A stretch of DNA of 7,049 bases from Propionibacteriaceae bacterium (lineage in GTDB: Bacteria > Actinomycetota > Actinomycetes > Propionibacteriales > Propionibacteriaceae), in assembly GCA_021323255.1 (NCBI GenBank), contig JAJTCL010000231.1, forward strand, positions 1-7,049, read 5' to 3'. The translations under genes were made by a program, and so were the position numbers. Under the pieces are notes generated by a model. That model had not been told where the DNA came from, made no database searches, and saw only the letters and a program-made list of their open reading frames with translations. This document shows positions 1-5,735 of this stretch, piece by piece (positions within the stretch are counted from its first letter, which is position 1; each line of letters opens with the position of its first letter).

Positions 1-1
1 A

Positions 2-571
2 CAGATCGGGGACCACGGCCCGCGGATTCATTTCGATCTCGAGGTTGCTGACCGTGGCGCCGCCGACCGGCTGGTTGAGCTTGGCGCGGTTGTCACTGGC
101 CAGTTTGAGGGATGGTGTCCGATGAGGTCGCCCGGTGGACTGCCCTTCTGCCTGGTCGATCGTGAAGAAGACCACAACCGGCCGCCGGCGATGCGCGTCG
201 AGGGGCACCGGAGCCGCCTGGTGCAGATCTGCGTCGACTCGCCGGCCAATGTGCATGAGCAAGAGGTGGCATTCTGGCGGGCGGCAACCGGCTGGCGGTG
301 GCGTGAAGGTAACGGAAATGAGTTCGCCGGCAAGCTGTATCCGCCGGCCGGTTCCAGCGCTCAGCTGCTCTTCCAGGAGCTTGGTTCAGATGACCCGGGC
401 ACGGACGTACGGGCTCACATTGACCTCGGCGCGGACGATCTCGAGGCGGAGGCGGGCCGGCTGGTCGGACTGGGCGCTGAGCGGCTCGGGCCTGGCCGCG
501 GCTGGATTGTGCTACGCGACCCGGTCGGGATGATCTTCTGCGTCACCGGCAATGCGCCCGACAATCCCTGA
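2..571 (+). CDS. Two-domain VOC / glyoxalase-like protein, 5' end beyond the window
   Basis: The reading frame is open from the left edge to TGA at 569-571, so the gene starts outside the window and 189 residues are visible. The in-frame ATG at 122 is internal, because conserved sequence continues upstream of it. The visible part is the end of one VOC module (about residues 1-60) followed by a complete second module (from about residue 75). The module ends match each other: RIHFDLEVADRGAADRLVEL and, later, RAHIDLGADDLEAEAGRLVGL, each followed by a GW-x-(P/L)-RxPxGxxFC strand. This duplicated beta-alpha-beta-beta-beta pattern is typical of actinobacterial Glyoxalase_6-like proteins. Substrate and reaction are unknown; some relatives are metal enzymes and others bind or sequester drugs. 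The 73-nt gap to the next gene shows no clear terminator, so co-transcription is possible. Confidence 0.85.
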   Translation, partial: QIGDHGPRIHFDLEVADRGAADRLVELGAVVTGQFEGWCPMRSPGGLPFCLVDREEDHNRPPAMRVEGHRSRLVQICVDSPANVHEQEVAFWRAATGWRWREGNGNEFAGKLYPPAGSSAQLLFQELGSDDPGTDVRAHIDLGADDLEAEAGRLVGLGAERLGPGRGWIVLRDPVGMIFCVTGNAPDNP

Positions 572-644
572 CTCGTCGCGATGAGTTGCCCTCAGCCGTT
601 GGGGCTCATGCGGGGGAGGATCCGTCCAATAGTCGAGGAGAGCC

Positions 645-1217
645 ATGCGCAAGCTCGTTGTCACCGAGAACATGACCGTCGACGGGGTCATCGATATGTC
701 CGCGGGCTGGTTCGACCCGCTCGCCGAAGACGTCGATCAGTCGGACATGATTGCCACGACCGCTGAGCACTCTGCCGCCGCCGACGCGCTACTCCTGGGC
801 CGCAACACCTTCGAGGCCTTCCGAGGCTTCTGGCCCAAGCAGACCGATGATCCGACCGGCGTCTCTGACTACCTAAACGGCGTGAACAAATACGTCGTCT
901 CTCGCACCATCGAGGATCCAGGCTGGCAGAACACCACTGTGTTGCGTGGCGACCTGGTTGAGGAAGTGCAAGCCCTGAAGGCGGCCCCTGGGCGCGACAT
1001 CGTCGCCACCGGAAGCGTGCAACTCGTCCATGCGCTGATTGCCGCGGGGCTGGTCGACGAGTACCGGCTGTTCGTCTTCCCGGTGGTAGTTTGCCGCGGC
1101 GCACGGATATTCGAGTCCGCGGATCTCCGGCTACAACTGCTGGAGACGCGGCCATTCAGCTCCGGTGCCGTCCTGCTCCGCTACGCCGCCGGTGAGTCAT
1201 CGAGCAGCGACACTTAA
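645..1217 (+). CDS. Dihydrofolate reductase-like (RibD C-terminal domain) family protein
   Basis: This is a cytosolic 190-residue protein, the normal length for stand-alone RibD_C/YyaP-type proteins. The fold signature is complete. It has an N-terminal strand MRKLVVTENMTVDGVI, the loop DALLLGRNTFEAFRGFWP (residues about 48-65) that in the family contacts NADPH, KYVVSRTIEDPGW (about 82-94), the nucleotide-binding IVATGSVQLVHALIAAGLVD (about 119-138), and the strand EYRLFVFPVV-x(5)-RIF. The family is related to the reductase domain of riboflavin synthesis and to dihydrofolate reductase, but small stand-alone members mostly have no assigned substrate, so I do not assign one. The ATG at 645 is supported by GAGGAG at 635-640. 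The gene is followed after 13 nt by the methyltransferase and probably shares its transcript. Confidence 0.88.
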   Translation: MRKLVVTENMTVDGVIDMSAGWFDPLAEDVDQSDMIATTAEHSAAADALLLGRNTFEAFRGFWPKQTDDPTGVSDYLNGVNKYVVSRTIEDPGWQNTTVLRGDLVEEVQALKAAPGRDIVATGSVQLVHALIAAGLVDEYRLFVFPVVVCRGARIFESADLRLQLLETRPFSSGAVLLRYAAGESSSSDT

Positions 1218-1220
1218 TGC

Positions 1221-1226
1221 AAGGGG
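1221..1226 (+). promoter_or_regulatory. Ribosome binding site setting the methyltransferase start
   Basis: AAGGGG lies 4 nt upstream of ATG 1231 and just after the TAA (1215-1217) of the preceding gene. It favours ATG 1231 over the longer in-frame ATG at 1165, which would overlap the upstream gene by 53 nt and add residues with no family resemblance. Confidence 0.55.
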
Positions 1227-1230
1227 TGGC

Positions 1231-1860
1231 ATGCGGGACTACCTGAAATGGCACGAGGCATACGACGACCCAGCGTCCGATCTCTCCTGGCGGTTGCGCC
1301 AAGTGCAGGCCTACATCCGTTCAACGCTGGACCAGATCCAGGGGAAGGCCACTGTGCTGAGCCTTTGCGCGGGCGATGGCCGTGATGTATTGCAGGTATT
1401 GGCTGAACGCCACGACACCTCGCGGATTCAGACCACGCTGATCGAACTGCACCCGGTCTTGGCGGAAAGGGCGCGGAAGTTTGCCGCCTCCTCAAGGCTG
1501 TTGAACGTCACGGTGCGAACCGTCGACGCCGGAAATACCACTGCGTACGTCGGCGCGGTTCCGGCGGATCTGGTGATCATGATCGGCGTACTCGGCAACA
1601 TCAGCGACGACGACGTGCGACGCACCATCAGGACGGCACCACAGCTGTGTCGACCCGGTGCGATCATGCTCTGGTCGCGCGCCACGAGCGGCAGCGACGC
1701 AAACAGCTCAGTCCGTGGCTGGCTCGCCGGCGCTGGCTTCGTCGAACTTGACTACCGCGAATTCGATCAAGCTGAGGGTGAGCGGGCGGCGCTCGGCTCA
1801 GCTCGCTACGACGGCCCGCCGCAGCCGTTGATCCCCGGCCGGCAGATCTTCACTTTCTGA
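1231..1860 (+). CDS. Class I SAM-dependent methyltransferase, substrate unknown
   Basis: This is a 209-residue Rossmann-fold methyltransferase. Motif I is VLSLCAGDGRD (about residues 42-52), the glycine-rich loop that holds S-adenosylmethionine. An acidic residue ending strand 2 (IELHP, E72) would bind the ribose. VRTVDAGN (about 95-102) supplies the acidic residue near the adenine. PADLVIMIGVLGNISDDD (about 111-128) is the strand 4 region, and RPGAIMLWSR follows it. The protein begins with an Arg/Trp-rich segment (WHEAYDDP-x-S-x-L-x-WRLRQVQ) and ends PLIPGRQIFTF, like uncharacterised actinobacterial methyltransferases of about 210 residues. No substrate-recognition domain is visible. The start at 1231 is chosen for its Shine-Dalgarno sequence and the lack of conservation upstream. 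The gene is last in a plus-strand run and converges on the isomerase gene. Confidence 0.85.
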   Translation: MRDYLKWHEAYDDPASDLSWRLRQVQAYIRSTLDQIQGKATVLSLCAGDGRDVLQVLAERHDTSRIQTTLIELHPVLAERARKFAASSRLLNVTVRTVDAGNTTAYVGAVPADLVIMIGVLGNISDDDVRRTIRTAPQLCRPGAIMLWSRATSGSDANSSVRGWLAGAGFVELDYREFDQAEGERAALGSARYDGPPQPLIPGRQIFTF

Positions 1861-1897
1861 GCTCGCCCCGCGTTCGCCGTCCCCAGACGACGACCAA

Positions 1898-1926
1898 GGG
1901 GTGTCATTTCAGTCTTGGACACACCC
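1898..1926. terminator. Weak hairpin between convergent genes
   Basis: GGG-GTGTC (1898-1905) can pair with GACAC-A-CCC (1918-1926) across a 12-nt loop with one bulged A. It lies about 38 nt after the methyltransferase stop. There is no T-tract, so intrinsic terminator function is uncertain. The rest of 1861-1992 shows no gene or motif that I recognise. Confidence 0.2.
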
Positions 1927-1992
1927 GTTGGCCACCTTGAGACGGGAGACGTTGGCGAGGCCCCGGACGTACGCGGTGCAAACGCCAGGCAC

Positions 1993-2106
1993 TCAGAGGG
2001 CGCTGGCAACCCCCGTCGCGTCCACGGCGTACGAGGGGTGAACCGGCGCCGCTAGGTGCAGCCGCGCGAAAGCCAGCGACTCGGCAAGATCAGCCTCCCG
2101 CTGCGC
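1993..2106 (-). other. Out-of-frame C-terminal tail of the isomerase gene
   Basis: Reading minus-strand codons from 2106 to TGA at 1993-1995 gives AQREADLAESLAFARLHL followed by AAPVHPSYAVDATGVASAL. The first part looks like the final amphipathic helix expected right after the last metal-ligand strand of this TIM-barrel family. It lies in a different frame from the preceding 267 codons. The junction holds two adjacent CCGG copies (2107-2110 and 2111-2114). Removing one copy joins the frames as GTR-AQRE and gives a 304-residue protein. This is a decayed or sequencing-shifted gene end, not a separate gene. Confidence 0.75.
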
Positions 2107-2911
2107 CCGGCCGGGTGCCGCTCTTGCGCGAATTCACCTCGAGCACCACATGACCGGAGAAGTTCCGCTCCGCCAGGTACTGCAACACCAGCCCGGCCTG
2201 TTGGTCGCCGCGGCCGGGCACCAGATGTTCATCCTTGACCGATCCCGTGCCATCGGTGAGATGCACGTGCCGCAGCCGCGGTCCCCAGGAACGCACAAGG
2301 TCAATCGACCTCTGGCTGGCGGTCGAGGCGTGAGAAAAATCCAGAGTCAGATCGTCGTAGTCGAGTTCAGTGGGATCCCAACCCGGCATATATGCCTTCA
2401 GCTCTCCGCCAGGGGTGCGCCAGGGATACATGTTCTCCACAGATACCAAGATGCCGCTGCTCTCCGCCAGCCGCCGGACTCCTTCTACGAAGCCTCTGGC
2501 GTAGTCCCGCTGCCAGCGGAAGGGGGGATGAACTACCACCACATCGGCGTCGAGCCGGCGTGCCGCCTCGACTGACCGCTCGAGCTTCGCCCATGGATCT
2601 GTCCCCCAGACCCGTTGACTGATCAACAAACAAGGCGAGTGGATCGACAGCACGGGCACGCCGTGGTAGTCACGCAGCTTCTCCACCGCATCCATGTCCG
2701 CCGCCACCGGATCGATGCCGATCATGATCTCCACTCCGTCATAACCCAATCGACGGGCGAGTTCGAACGCGCTCGAGGTGCTCTCGGGATACACCGATGA
2801 GGTGGACAGACCGATCCGGGCGGGTGGGATCTTGATCAGCTGGCCTTCGGAGTTCACCTGCACCAGCTTCGCTCCCCCCGCCCTCGACGGTAAGGAGTCA
2901 TCAACGGGCAC
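2090..2911 (-). CDS. Sugar phosphate isomerase/epimerase-like TIM-barrel protein, C-terminus frameshifted
   Basis: This is a xylose isomerase-like (AP endonuclease 2 superfamily) TIM barrel. The strands are recognisable in order: RIGLSTSSVYPES (about 32-44), GYDGVEIMIG (56-65), VPVLSIHSP (85-93), DADVVVVHPPFRWQRDYA (121-138), ILVSVENMYP (154-163), DDLTLDFSHA (186-195), LRHVHLTDG (213-221) and GHVVLEVNSR (253-262). Likely metal ligands are E159, D191 and/or H194, H217 and E258; all are present. The family includes sugar isomerases, inosose dehydratases and endonuclease IV, and the substrate here cannot be told. The current frame ends with 11 non-conserved residues after R262. The expected last helix is out of frame at 1993-2106 because of a CCGG duplication, so the protein may lack that helix. 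The GTG start at 2911 is backed by a -10 hexamer for a leaderless transcript. An alternative GTG at 2863 follows GGGGGA. Confidence 0.85.
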   Translation of the reverse strand: MPVDDSLPSRAGGAKLVQVNSEGQLIKIPPARIGLSTSSVYPESTSSAFELARRLGYDGVEIMIGIDPVAADMDAVEKLRDYHGVPVLSIHSPCLLISQRVWGTDPWAKLERSVEAARRLDADVVVVHPPFRWQRDYARGFVEGVRRLAESSGILVSVENMYPWRTPGGELKAYMPGWDPTELDYDDLTLDFSHASTASQRSIDLVRSWGPRLRHVHLTDGTGSVKDEHLVPGRGDQQAGLVLQYLAERNFSGHVVLEVNSRKSGTRPGAAGG

Positions 2912-2917
2912 GCGACC

Positions 2918-2923
2918 AGCCTA
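2918..2923 (-). promoter_or_regulatory. Putative -10 element of a leaderless promoter for the isomerase gene
   Basis: On the minus strand TAGGCT is followed after 6 nt by GTG at 2911-2909. That spacing would start the transcript at or next to the start codon, a common actinobacterial arrangement. No good -35 hexamer is visible 16-18 nt upstream. Confidence 0.35.
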
Positions 2924-2995
2924 GACCTCATTTTTGTCCGGCCGGTCGCGCATCGCGCGCGGAATCCGCCGACGCTCACGGCCCGGCAGCAGGCA

Positions 2996-3001
2996 TACAC
3001 T
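2996..3001 (+). promoter_or_regulatory. Putative -10 element of a leaderless promoter for the Cys-rich protein gene
   Basis: TACACT lies 7 nt before GTG at 3009, again fitting a leaderless transcript. It faces away from the isomerase promoter in the same 97-bp divergent gap. No clear -35 hexamer is seen. Confidence 0.4.
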
Positions 3002-3008
3002 GTCGCGC

Positions 3009-3779
3009 GTGCCCGAAGTGCTGATCGGATTCCCTCGTGCATTCGTCGAGTTCGGGGATCCAGGCGACAACTGTCAGGTGTTTCGCTGTGACCTTACCTG
3101 GCTCACCTCCCGCTGGGCTTGCATCTATGGCCAAGGCTGCCAGGGTATTTACACCGACCGGCCGAACGACGGCTGTTGCACGTTGGGCGCCCATTTTGCT
3201 GACGCCGAGGACGAGAAACGCGTCGGCAAGGCGGTCCGGCAGCTGAAGCGTAGCCAGTGGCAGTACAAGCAAGACGCCCGCGTTGGTGGCTGGGCCGAGG
3301 AGGAACATCCTGAACATCTAGCCGAGGGTGAGCTGCCGGGTCGAAAGACGAGGGTGATCGACGGTGCCTGCATCTTTCTCAACCGTCCAGGTTTTCCGGC
3401 CGGTCAAGGCTGCGCACTGCACCTGCTGGCGCTGAGCCAGGGCCGCGACTTCTTGGAGACCAAGCCCGACGTCTGCTGGCAGCTCCCGATCCGCCGCCAG
3501 TTTCGTACCGTAACCCGCACCGACGACACCAGCTACACCGAGATCACCATCGGCGAGTACGGCCGCGACGGCTGGGGTCCGGGCGGCGCCGACCTCGATT
3601 GGTACTGCTCGTCCAACACTGAGGCGCATCATGGTGTCCGTCCGGTGTATGAGGAGAATCGGGCCGAGTTGATCGCGCTCATGGGCCCAGCGGCGTACCA
3701 GGTCCTGGTCGAGATGTGTCAGGCATTCGAGTCCCGACGCGGCCCAGCCATGCGGCATCCAGCCGACCCGGCACCATAA
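3009..3779 (+). CDS. Cysteine-rich conserved protein, YkgJ/DUF3109-like metal-binding type
   Basis: This is a 256-residue soluble protein with ten cysteines, at positions 22, 27, 38, 44, 56, 57, 121, 135, 156 and 200. The first block is CDLTWLTSRWACIYGQGCQG followed by GCCTLGAHF. The second, DGACIFLNRPGFP-x(4)-CALH-x(13)-KPDVCWQLPIR, resembles the C-x(n)-CAIH-x(n)-KPxxCxxxP pattern of the DUF3109/YkgJ zinc- or iron-chelating families. A third, DWYCSS, lies near the C-terminus. I recall similar uncharacterised actinobacterial proteins, and function is unknown. The start is set at GTG 3009 because it follows a -10 hexamer by 7 nt and the upstream in-frame stretch (from 2934) is Arg-rich and low in complexity. 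The aminotransferase cluster follows after 70 nt. Membership of the DUF3109 superfamily is my inference from the cysteine spacing. Confidence 0.8.
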   Translation: MPEVLIGFPRAFVEFGDPGDNCQVFRCDLTWLTSRWACIYGQGCQGIYTDRPNDGCCTLGAHFADAEDEKRVGKAVRQLKRSQWQYKQDARVGGWAEEEHPEHLAEGELPGRKTRVIDGACIFLNRPGFPAGQGCALHLLALSQGRDFLETKPDVCWQLPIRRQFRTVTRTDDTSYTEITIGEYGRDGWGPGGADLDWYCSSNTEAHHGVRPVYEENRAELIALMGPAAYQVLVEMCQAFESRRGPAMRHPADPAP

Positions 3780-3837
3780 CCCCCCGGAATAAGTCGGCGG
3801 GGAAGAGGCCCCCTGCTCAGCGCAGATAGCCCCCAGC

Positions 3838-3843
3838 AACAAT
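3838..3843 (+). promoter_or_regulatory. Possible -10 element upstream of the VOC-aminotransferase pair
   Basis: AACAAT matches four of six TATAAT positions and lies 6 nt before ATG 3850. The layout repeats that of the other leaderless-type starts in the window, but no -35 hexamer is visible. Confidence 0.25.
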
Positions 3844-3849
3844 GTGGGA

Positions 3850-4482
3850 ATGCGCTTGGATCACCTGTCGTTCGCGGCCGGGCCGGAAGGACTGGAGGCC
3901 ACGGCGGACTGGCTCGGAGCGCAGTTGGGAGTGACCTTTCTCGACGGCGGGTTCCATCCACGGTTCGGCACCCGCAACTGGATCTTGCCGCTGACGGACG
4001 GGCATTATCTCGAGGTGGTCGGTGTTCTTGATCATCCTGCGGCCGACAAGGCGCCCTTCGGTCAGGCGGTCCGGGCACGATCGGCGGAAGGCGGCGGTTG
4101 GTTAGGTTGGGTGATCGCGGTCGATGATCTTGGTCCGATCGAGCACCGGATGGGTCGCACCGCGATCGAGGGCCATCGCCATCTGCCGGACGGGACCGTG
4201 CTGACGTGGTACCAGCTCGGAGTCAAGGACCTTCAGGTCGATCCCCAGCTTCCCTTCTTCGTCGAGTGGTCGCACGACGCGATCCATCCCTCTCTAGGCG
4301 GTCGCGAGGTCGAGCTCCTCAAAATCGAGATCGCCGGCGATCCGGCCCGCATCGATCAGTGGCTGGGTGGACGGAGCAAGGAGATCTTGGCCGATGTCGA
4401 CATCGACTGGTGTCGACCGCGGGAGCGGCCCGGGCTTGCTGCTGCGATCTTCAGCACCCCCCGCGGCGAGGTGCGAATTTGA
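3850..4482 (+). CDS. VOC family / glyoxalase-like domain protein
   Basis: This is a 210-residue cytosolic protein of Glyoxalase_3-like type. The N-terminal module begins MRLDHLSFAAGPEGLEATADW, with H5 in the usual metal-ligand position. It continues with GGFHPRFGTRNWILPLTDGHYLEVVG (about 33-58, with H36, N43 and E55). A second, more divergent module follows (WLGWVIAVDDL to the end), including VELLKIEIAGD. H5 and E55 would be ligands if it binds metal. Substrate is unknown. ATG 3850 is preferred because family proteins begin at this residue and a -10-like hexamer precedes it; GTG 3844 would add only two residues. Its TGA overlaps the start of the downstream aminotransferase, which implies translational coupling and perhaps a related role. 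Confidence 0.85.
   Translation: MRLDHLSFAAGPEGLEATADWLGAQLGVTFLDGGFHPRFGTRNWILPLTDGHYLEVVGVLDHPAADKAPFGQAVRARSAEGGGWLGWVIAVDDLGPIEHRMGRTAIEGHRHLPDGTVLTWYQLGVKDLQVDPQLPFFVEWSHDAIHPSLGGREVELLKIEIAGDPARIDQWLGGRSKEILADVDIDWCRPRERPGLAAAIFSTPRGEVRI
4468..4473 (+). promoter_or_regulatory. Ribosome binding site setting the aminotransferase TTG start
   Basis: GAGGTG lies inside the end of the VOC gene, 5 nt before TTG 4479, which shares two bases with the VOC stop codon TGA (4480-4482). It supports TTG 4479 over the in-frame TTG at 4488. Confidence 0.55.
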
Positions 4483-5567
4483 TCAGGTTGCGGTCAGCCA
4501 TCGCGGGACTGCCGGTGTACACAGCCGGTAAGCCTGCGCCCGGGATGGATCGGACGCCATCGTTCAAGCTGTCCAGCAATGAGAACCCCTTCCCGCCACT
4601 CCCCGGCGTCATGGAGGCCACCGCCGCGGCCGTGGCACAGATGAACCGTTACCCCGATATTGCCAACACTCAGATGACCAGAAAGCTGAGTAACCGGCTC
4701 AGTGTTCCGGAGGAGCAGCTCGCATTCGGCACCGGCTCAGTCGCGGTGCTCTACCACCTGCTGCTGGCGGCGTGCGAGGTCGGCGATGAGGTGGTCTACG
4801 CCTGGCGCAGTTTCGAGGCCTATCCGATCGCGGTCCAGCTGACGGGTGCGACCCAGGTGCCGGTGCCGCTCGCTCCGGGCGCCGTTCATGATCTTGCAGC
4901 GATGCGACGGGCGGTTACTCCCGCCACGAAGGTGATCATGCTCTGTACGCCGAACAATCCGACAGGCCCGGCGCTGCACCATCAGCAGGTGATCGACTTC
5001 ATCGACTCGGTGCCGGATCACATCATGATCGTTCTCGACGAGGCGTACGCGGAGTTCATCACCGACCCGGAAGGACTTCGGGGCTTGCACGCGATGGCCG
5101 AGCGACCCAACGTCGTTGTGCTGCGAACCTTCTCCAAGGCGTACGGGCTTGCCGGCTTTCGCGTCGGCTACTGCGTCGCCGATCCTCAGGTGGCCGCTGC
5201 GGTCCGCGCCGTGGCGCTCCCGTTCGGGGTGTCCATCGCCGCACAGGCGGCGGTCATCGCTTCTTTGGACGCCGAGGCGCTGCTGCTCGATCGCGTCGCC
5301 GAGCTTGTCAAGGCGCGAGACGCGCTGGCCGTGGGCTTGCGGGACCTCGGCTTTGAGATTCCGGACGCACAGGGCAACTTCGTCTGGCTGCCTGGCGGCC
5401 CGCAGACCGATTCCTACGCCGCGGCCTTTGCCCGGGCCGGGGTGGCGGTACGGCCGTACGCCTCAGGCGGGGACTGGGATGGGCTCCGGATCACTGTCGG
5501 TGAGCCGGCTGCCAACGCACTCGTGTTAGAGGTCGCCGCCACGCTTGCGGAACCGACGCTCCGCTAG
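4479..5567 (+). CDS. pat: Aromatic amino acid / histidinol-phosphate aminotransferase (Pat/HisC family)
   Basis: This is a 362-residue fold-type I, PLP-dependent aminotransferase. Visible landmarks are the N-terminal arm RLRSAIAGLPVYTAGK, the substrate loop KLSSNENPF, GTGSVAVLYHLL (PLP phosphate region), VVYAWRSFEAYP, TPNNPTG (N160 contacts the PLP ring), DEAYAEF (D187 and Y190), the Schiff-base lysine K220 in RTFSKAYGLAGFRVGY, and the C-terminal VRPYASGGDWDGLRITVG, whose Arg residues bind the substrate carboxylate. WRSFEAYP and LRTFSKAYGLAG resemble mycobacterial Pat (aromatic 2-oxo acid transamination, last step to Phe/Tyr) more than classical HisC as I recall them, but the two are close and HisC activity is possible. 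The long upstream open frame (from 4206) runs through the VOC gene and is not coding. TTG 4479 has an SD at 4468-4473 and gives the expected N-terminus. The TAG stop is formed by the end of the palindromic element at 5565-5729. Confidence 0.9.
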   Translation: MIRLRSAIAGLPVYTAGKPAPGMDRTPSFKLSSNENPFPPLPGVMEATAAAVAQMNRYPDIANTQMTRKLSNRLSVPEEQLAFGTGSVAVLYHLLLAACEVGDEVVYAWRSFEAYPIAVQLTGATQVPVPLAPGAVHDLAAMRRAVTPATKVIMLCTPNNPTGPALHHQQVIDFIDSVPDHIMIVLDEAYAEFITDPEGLRGLHAMAERPNVVVLRTFSKAYGLAGFRVGYCVADPQVAAAVRAVALPFGVSIAAQAAVIASLDAEALLLDRVAELVKARDALAVGLRDLGFEIPDAQGNFVWLPGGPQTDSYAAAFARAGVAVRPYASGGDWDGLRITVGEPAANALVLEVAATLAEPTLR

Positions 5568-5729
5568 TGCCCTGGAAGGGAAGTTCCTTGGCGCTTGGCG
5601 ACGTTCAGGTGCGTGCATCGCAAGGCCGACGAGGGAGGGATACCGGGTCGTATCCCGACCGAGGAGAACGCCGCGAGGTGCGTGCCTGGGCGCCGCGAAG
5701 CGTCAAGAGATTTCCCTTCCAGGGCACTA
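5565..5729 (+). repeat. 165-bp MITE-like palindromic element with 18-bp terminal inverted repeats
   Basis: The ends are perfect inverted repeats: TAGTGCCCTGGAAGGGAA (5565-5582) and its complement (5712-5729). Inside, 5583-5621 pairs with 5711-5673 over 39 positions: 26 Watson-Crick, 9 G-U in plus-strand RNA, 4 mismatched. After an unpaired internal part the apex is GGGATAC (5637-5643) with GTATCCC (5650-5656) around a 6-nt loop. In minus-strand RNA the same positions would give 2 G-U pairs and 11 mismatches, so the plus-strand fold is favoured. No credible ORF lies inside. TA borders both ends, and the left TA belongs to the aminotransferase stop. It fills almost the whole gap between two convergent genes and would also end or shield the aminotransferase transcript. 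It may be a non-autonomous mobile repeat or a REP-like structured RNA; copy number is unknown from one window. Confidence 0.8.
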
Positions 5730-5735
5730 ACTGGG

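Noticed and set aside
688..1155. Minus-strand open frame opposite the dihydrofolate reductase-like gene
   Set aside because: It is Arg-rich low-complexity translation, and the plus strand holds the conserved fold motifs.
1165..1230. Upstream ATG for the methyltransferase
   Set aside because: It overlaps the preceding gene and adds non-conserved residues; ATG 1231 has AAGGGG at good spacing.
3799..3812. GGGG-loop-CCCC as terminator after the Cys-rich gene
   Set aside because: There are only four pairs, no T-tract and no extension of the stem; expected by chance at this GC content.
3318..3842. Minus-strand open frame opposite the Cys-rich gene
   Set aside because: It has no recognisable family and lies antisense to a frame with ordered conserved cysteine motifs; a GC-rich shadow.
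4206..4478. N-terminal extension of about 90 residues on the aminotransferase frame
   Set aside because: It runs out of frame through the VOC gene, is rich in Arg/Ser/Pro as GC-driven shadow frames are, and the conserved N-terminus begins at TTG 4479 with its own SD.
5565..5729. CRISPR repeat, tRNA or attachment site in the palindrome
   Set aside because: There is one inverted pair and no spaced direct repeats, no cloverleaf, and no integrase or tRNA gene nearby.
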